NCBI GenBank assembly: GCA_019414725.1
Contig: DXLM01000022.1
Location: forward strand, 2,808-28,321
Direction: 5' to 3'
Length of the DNA: 25,514 nt
Source of the DNA: Bacteroides sp.
GTDB lineage: Bacteria > Bacteroidota > Bacteroidia > Bacteroidales > Bacteroidaceae
Shown: positions 22,603-25,514 of the stretch, piece by piece
Numbering within the stretch: position 1 is the first letter of the stretch
Layout: each line of letters starts with the position of its first letter
Notes under the pieces: generated by a model
Database searches by the model: none
Seen by the model: only the letters and a program-made list of their open reading frames with translations
Told to the model about the DNA's origin: nothing
Position numbers and translations under genes: made by a program

Positions 22603-23761
22603 TGTAGTAATATAATAAGGAGTGGCGGGCTATAAAGTCCGCATTCTTTTGAACCAGTTCCCTTTCACCAAATTCGGGGAATTGTGCATCGGGGATATAG
22701 TGGTTGTTTATTACATATTCCATCAGGTCCGGTGGGCATTTGGTCGGGATAGTAAGCAGGCTGAATGCCTCTTGGGCAGCCGTTGCGGCATCATACATCG
22801 GGTTAAGAGGGTCACTGATGTATTTGCATATATCTTTCGCCAGTAGAATACCTTTTTCGGAATTCACCATCATGATGAAATCCTTATGTTCCTTCATTTG
22901 GGGCAAAGTGTGATTGGAATCGTCCGGCCATTGTAATACTTGGGTAAGGAAACGGTGTAGTTCCTTATATCCTTCCAGATATACGATACGGGCACCGTTT
23001 GTGCCTTGCGTGAACAATTGATAGGTATGGTGGTTCCTTTCCTTCATTTCATCCGATATTTCGGGAATGGCAGGGTATAGTCCTTCTATCTCTTCCCAAC
23101 ATTCGGTTTCTCCGTTGGTCAGCAGGTCAATCCATTCATGAAGAAACAGGGCAAGGGGGCCACATGGAATGATGAATTTGTCGGTTTCTGTAACCTGTGC
23201 AATATATTCTTGTACAGATGGTTCTGTGAGATAAGTATGTCCGAACAGCCAGCGTAGTTTATGGTTTGCGTTCTCTTTTCCTTTGAAGTCCATAAAGAAA
23301 TCCTGTAACGTGTCATTGGCGGGAGCCGTTTCATACTCTTCATCCAATATCCGGAAAAATGAATGCGAGGTTTCTTCGATATTCCTGTCCATCGGATTGA
23401 TATACGGATGTTTATATGGAGCCTTCTCTAAAGTGTTCCAAATGATGAAGCGGATATCTTCTTCATTGATCTCATCTTTTATATAATCCGGCCGGATGGT
23501 ATAGAAAGGAAGTGACGTATCATATAGTTCCAGATGTTTTTTGATGAATGCTTGCCATAGACCTAAACCTGAAATGACATCTTCAAAATAGGCAGCGGTG
23601 TAAAGACATAATTTCTTTTTTATGGATTCGGGAATCTCTCTTATCGTACAAGTGGAGTATAATCGGTTAGCCAGATCGACAAAATATCTGTCTGTAGCCT
23701 GTTGTTGGATGTAAGGATGGATAGCCAACCAATCTTTTATGTATAATTTTATGGTTTGCAT
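22592..23761 (-). CDS. DUF3843-like protein of unknown function
   Basis: The product has 389 residues, soluble, no signal peptide, rich in Glu, Tyr and Leu, with a likely all-helical character. The start MQTIKLYIKDWLAIHPY and segments such as FEDVISGLGLWQAF and GTNGARIVYLEGYKELHRFL resemble the Bacteroidales-restricted DUF3843 family as I recall it, but that match is from memory. No catalytic motif is visible. It is monocistronic, transcribed toward ldhA and divergent from the DUF2721 gene, and has a TATCTTTG -7 element close to its ATG. Confidence 0.75.
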   Translation of the reverse strand: MQTIKLYIKDWLAIHPYIQQQATDRYFVDLANRLYSTCTIREIPESIKKKLCLYTAAYFEDVISGLGLWQAFIKKHLELYDTSLPFYTIRPDYIKDEINEEDIRFIIWNTLEKAPYKHPYINPMDRNIEETSHSFFRILDEEYETAPANDTLQDFFMDFKGKENANHKLRWLFGHTYLTEPSVQEYIAQVTETDKFIIPCGPLALFLHEWIDLLTNGETECWEEIEGLYPAIPEISDEMKERNHHTYQLFTQGTNGARIVYLEGYKELHRFLTQVLQWPDDSNHTLPQMKEHKDFIMMVNSEKGILLAKDICKYISDPLNPMYDAATAAQEAFSLLTIPTKCPPDLMEYVINNHYIPDAQFPEFGERELVQKNADFIARHSLLYYYRGD

Positions 23762-23783
23762 ATTAGTTTATTTGAATTATTTT

Positions 23784-23854
23784 TATTGCAAAGATATTCC
23801 TTTCATTGTAAAAAGGAAGGAGAATATCGGGATATTTACTTTATCTTTGCAATA
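23784..23854. promoter_or_regulatory. Divergent promoters with identical inverted -7 regions
   Basis: TATCTTTGCAATA occurs on the plus strand at 23842-23854 (ahead of the DUF2721 gene, ATG 23880) and on the minus strand at plus coordinates 23784-23796 (ahead of the DUF3843-like gene, ATG 23761). Both start with the perfect -7 element TATCTTTG. The 45 bp between them must hold both upstream control regions. No clear -33 TTTG is seen for either. Confidence 0.55.
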
Positions 23855-23879
23855 TTCTAACTTTGAAATACCTATAAAA

Positions 23880-24269
23880 ATGGAAATAGATTTAACAACT
23901 CCTGCTTTATTATTTTCTGCCATATCGCTGATTATGTTGGCATATACTAATCGTTTTCTTTCATACGCTCAATTAGTGCGTACGTTGAAGGACCAATATC
24001 GTGAGAATCATTCGGCTGTGACAGCAGCACAGATTGCTAATCTCCGCAAGCGTCTTTATCTGACACGTGCCATGCAGGTGACAGGTATCGGAAGTTTGTT
24101 GCTTTGTGTGGTCAGTATGTTTTTAATGTATATACAGTTCTACCTTATATCCGTATATATTTTTGGACTGGCGCTTGTGCTGCTCATTATTTCTTTGGGG
24201 ATTTCTGTGCGCGAGATTTATATTTCGGTCAAGGCGCTGGAATTGCATCTAAGCGATATGGATTCCTGA
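23880..24269 (+). CDS. DUF2721-family membrane protein
   Basis: From ATG 23880 the product has 129 residues; the open frame extends 47 codons upstream to 23739, but that part covers the promoters and the divergent gene. Three hydrophobic segments are seen (about 10-25, 67-87 and 92-112), with a charged central helix QLVRTLKDQYRE and the C-terminal VREIYISVKALELHL. This matches the DUF2721 family of small membrane proteins, function unknown. The stop is one base before the convergent MFS gene end, and a perfect inverted repeat lies 31 bp further, inside that gene. Confidence 0.85.
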   Translation: MEIDLTTPALLFSAISLIMLAYTNRFLSYAQLVRTLKDQYRENHSAVTAAQIANLRKRLYLTRAMQVTGIGSLLLCVVSMFLMYIQFYLISVYIFGLALVLLIISLGISVREIYISVKALELHLSDMDS

Positions 24270-24270
24270 T

Positions 24271-25446
24271 TTATTTTTTTGAAAAGATATTTATCATAAA
24301 GGAACAGGTTGCCAGTGTGATACCTGTTCCTACTACTCCCTGCCATCCAAACCAGTGCCAAAATATTCCGGCAAGAAGTGTACCTATGGAACCGCCAATA
24401 AAATAGGTCGTCATAAAAATGGTGTTGATACGGTTGGCCGCCTTCGGGTTAAGAGAGAAAATCGTAGTCTGATTACTCAATTGGATGCATTGCATGCCTA
24501 TATCTATGATAAAAATTCCGATGATGATTCCCACATAGGAGTTCTGACCGGAATAAAGCGAGAACCACGCTGCAAATATCAAACCACAACCGATGTAATT
24601 CAGTCGTTTGACTCCCAAAACCTGTACATAGTTTCCTATATACGAGGCGGTGAGAGCTCCTGCTATGCCGCATAATCCCAATAACCCTACAATGTTGTTT
24701 CCCGCAAAAAAAGGGGCTTGTTCCATCTTAAATGCCAATGAAGTCCATAGAGCAAGAAATGAGCCGAAAGCAATTCCGGCACGTAAGGAAGAAATACGCA
24801 ACTGGGGGTATTCCATAACCAATGAAAACAAGGATTTCATCAGATCACTGTATCTGCCTTTGAAATTACACGGCATGTCGGGTAGTACACGCATGATGAT
24901 GATGACACATATCACCATCATCCCGGCTGCCACAAAGAAAATGAACCGCCATCCTAAATATTCACCGATAATTCCGCTTACTACGCGCGAGGCCAGGATA
25001 CCTGTCAGCAATCCCGATACAATCATACCTACATTTTTTCCCTTGGTTTCGGGAGTGGAAAATTGGGCAGCTATGGGGATAAAGATTTGTGGCATCACCG
25101 AACAAATGCCGGTCAGTAGAGAGGCAAATAAAATGAGATGGATATAGGGAGTCAGTGCGATGGTTAGTAATGAAACGACCAGGACTGTGAAATTGATTAG
25201 AATAATGGTTTTCCTTTTAAATAAATCTCCCAAAGGAATAATGAACAGCAATCCGATGGCATAACCTATTTGGGTAATCATTGCTATCAGGTTGGCGGTG
25301 AACTCGGATGTTTGGAGATCACGGCTGATGCGGTTTAATAAAGGTTGGTTATAATATAAATTGGCAACGGAGATTCCCGCAATAATTGCTAGCGTCCAAA
25401 GTAAGGAGGCAGGTAGTCCTTGGTTTTCTTTTAATTCTTGTTTCAT
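24271..25446 (-). CDS. Major facilitator superfamily transporter
   Basis: The product has 391 residues with about twelve hydrophobic helices. The loop between helices 2 and 3 has GDLFKRKTII, a variant of the MFS motif G-x-x-x-D-R-x-G-R-[RK], and helix 4-5 contains G-L-L-T-G-I-L-A-S-R-V-V-S-G, the motif C-like G-P-x-x-G region of drug/proton antiporters. The start MKQELKENQG is followed by a helix with NLYYNQPLL, common in YnfM-like predicted efflux carriers. Substrate unknown. Its -7 element is only a few bases upstream of the ATG. Confidence 0.88.
   Translation of the reverse strand: MKQELKENQGLPASLLWTLAIIAGISVANLYYNQPLLNRISRDLQTSEFTANLIAMITQIGYAIGLLFIIPLGDLFKRKTIILINFTVLVVSLLTIALTPYIHLILFASLLTGICSVMPQIFIPIAAQFSTPETKGKNVGMIVSGLLTGILASRVVSGIIGEYLGWRFIFFVAAGMMVICVIIIMRVLPDMPCNFKGRYSDLMKSLFSLVMEYPQLRISSLRAGIAFGSFLALWTSLAFKMEQAPFFAGNNIVGLLGLCGIAGALTASYIGNYVQVLGVKRLNYIGCGLIFAAWFSLYSGQNSYVGIIIGIFIIDIGMQCIQLSNQTTIFSLNPKAANRINTIFMTTYFIGGSIGTLLAGIFWHWFGWQGVVGTGITLATCSFMINIFSKK
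24300..24331. terminator. Perfect 10-bp inverted repeat inside the 3' end of the MFS gene
   Basis: AGGAACAGGT (24300-24309) and ACCTGTTCCT (24322-24331) enclose 12 nt. It starts 31 bp after the DUF2721 stop and may end that transcript within the convergent gene. No U-run follows on the plus strand, so termination is uncertain. Confidence 0.4.
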
Positions 25447-25450
25447 GCTG

Positions 25451-25458
25451 CAAAAGTA
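25451..25458 (-). promoter_or_regulatory. -7 element directly before the MFS start codon
   Basis: TACTTTTG on the minus strand matches TAnnTTTG and ends 4 bp before the ATG (25446-25444). Transcription would begin at about the start codon, implying a leaderless or nearly leaderless mRNA. Confidence 0.45.
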
Positions 25459-25479
25459 GTAATTTCATGAAAATCATGT

Positions 25480-25487
25480 TATCTTTG
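25480..25487 (+). promoter_or_regulatory. -7 element of a gene running off the right edge
   Basis: TATCTTTG is a perfect -7 element on the plus strand, 12 bp before an ATG at 25500. It is back-to-back with the MFS promoter, so both share about 20 bp of control region. Confidence 0.5.
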
Positions 25488-25499
25488 TAAAGAAGAAAA

Positions 25500-25514
25500 A
25501 TGGGAATGGAAATG
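25500..25514 (+). CDS. First codons of a possible gene truncated by the window edge
   Basis: Three in-frame ATG codons (25500, 25506, 25512) follow a perfect -7 element. Only five codons (M-G-M-E-M) are visible, so product and true start cannot be judged. Confidence 0.25.

Noticed and set aside
23739..23879. 47-codon upstream extension of the DUF2721 gene
   Set aside because: It crosses two promoter elements and the first codons of the divergent gene; family start fits the ATG at 23880.
1..25514. tRNA, rRNA, insertion sequence or prophage
   Set aside because: No tRNA-like T-arm/anticodon pattern, rRNA core sequence, transposase or phage protein was recognised on either strand.

Overview
The window looks like chromosomal DNA of a gut Bacteroidales bacterium (Bacteroides/Phocaeicola-like). 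The evidence is a DUF4906/Mfa-type surface lipoprotein locus, a methylmalonyl-CoA decarboxylase cluster of the succinate-to-propionate route, weak Shine-Dalgarno sequences, and many copies of the Bacteroidetes promoter -7 element TAnnTTTG (often TATCTTTG) just upstream of genes. I see no rRNA, tRNA, CRISPR array, transposase or phage gene.

Layout. (1) 1-4286: the end of a fimbrial-subunit-like gene and a very large secreted lipoprotein (DUF4906 type, EF-hand-like loop, C-terminal Fib_succ_major-like domain), closed by a strong hairpin terminator. (2) 4287-8503: an AT-rich stretch with short repeats, a PH-domain membrane protein, a secreted protein of unknown function, a Crp/Fnr-family regulator and an acyltransferase-3 membrane protein. 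A perfect Fnr-like palindrome lies between the last two, about 40 bp ahead of the inferred acyltransferase start site. (3) 8504-10661: a Zn/Cd-type P1B ATPase lacking its usual N-terminal part, followed by a Fur/Zur-family regulator. (4) 10759-12396: a secreted esterase and a short-chain dehydrogenase, then a terminator. (5) 12436-12684: a stand-alone piece resembling the C-terminal domain of cyclomaltodextrinase. (6) 12803-17502: on the minus strand, mce, mmdA, an OadG-like subunit fused to a lamin-tail domain, the biotin carrier mmdC and the membrane subunit mmdB, ending in a textbook terminator. Together these epimerise methylmalonyl-CoA and decarboxylate it to propionyl-CoA while exporting sodium. 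(7) 17659-22595: a FemAB/GNAT-type gene divergent from a tight plus-strand run of nitroreductase, small membrane protein, DUF2520 Rossmann protein, kdsC, maf and a D-lactate dehydrogenase. (8) 22592-25514: a DUF3843-like protein, a DUF2721 membrane protein, an MFS transporter, and a promoter with the first codons of another gene at the right edge.

Most of the window is ordinary core genome, and I found no clear new multi-gene system. The most interesting points are the regulator/palindrome/acyltransferase arrangement, the lamin-tail-OadG fusion lipoprotein, the orphan glycosidase C-terminal domain, the truncated metal ATPase, a 21-bp repeat tract, and two hairpins placed at or inside the ends of convergent genes. 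Gene functions are read from motifs and general family knowledge; no database search was run.
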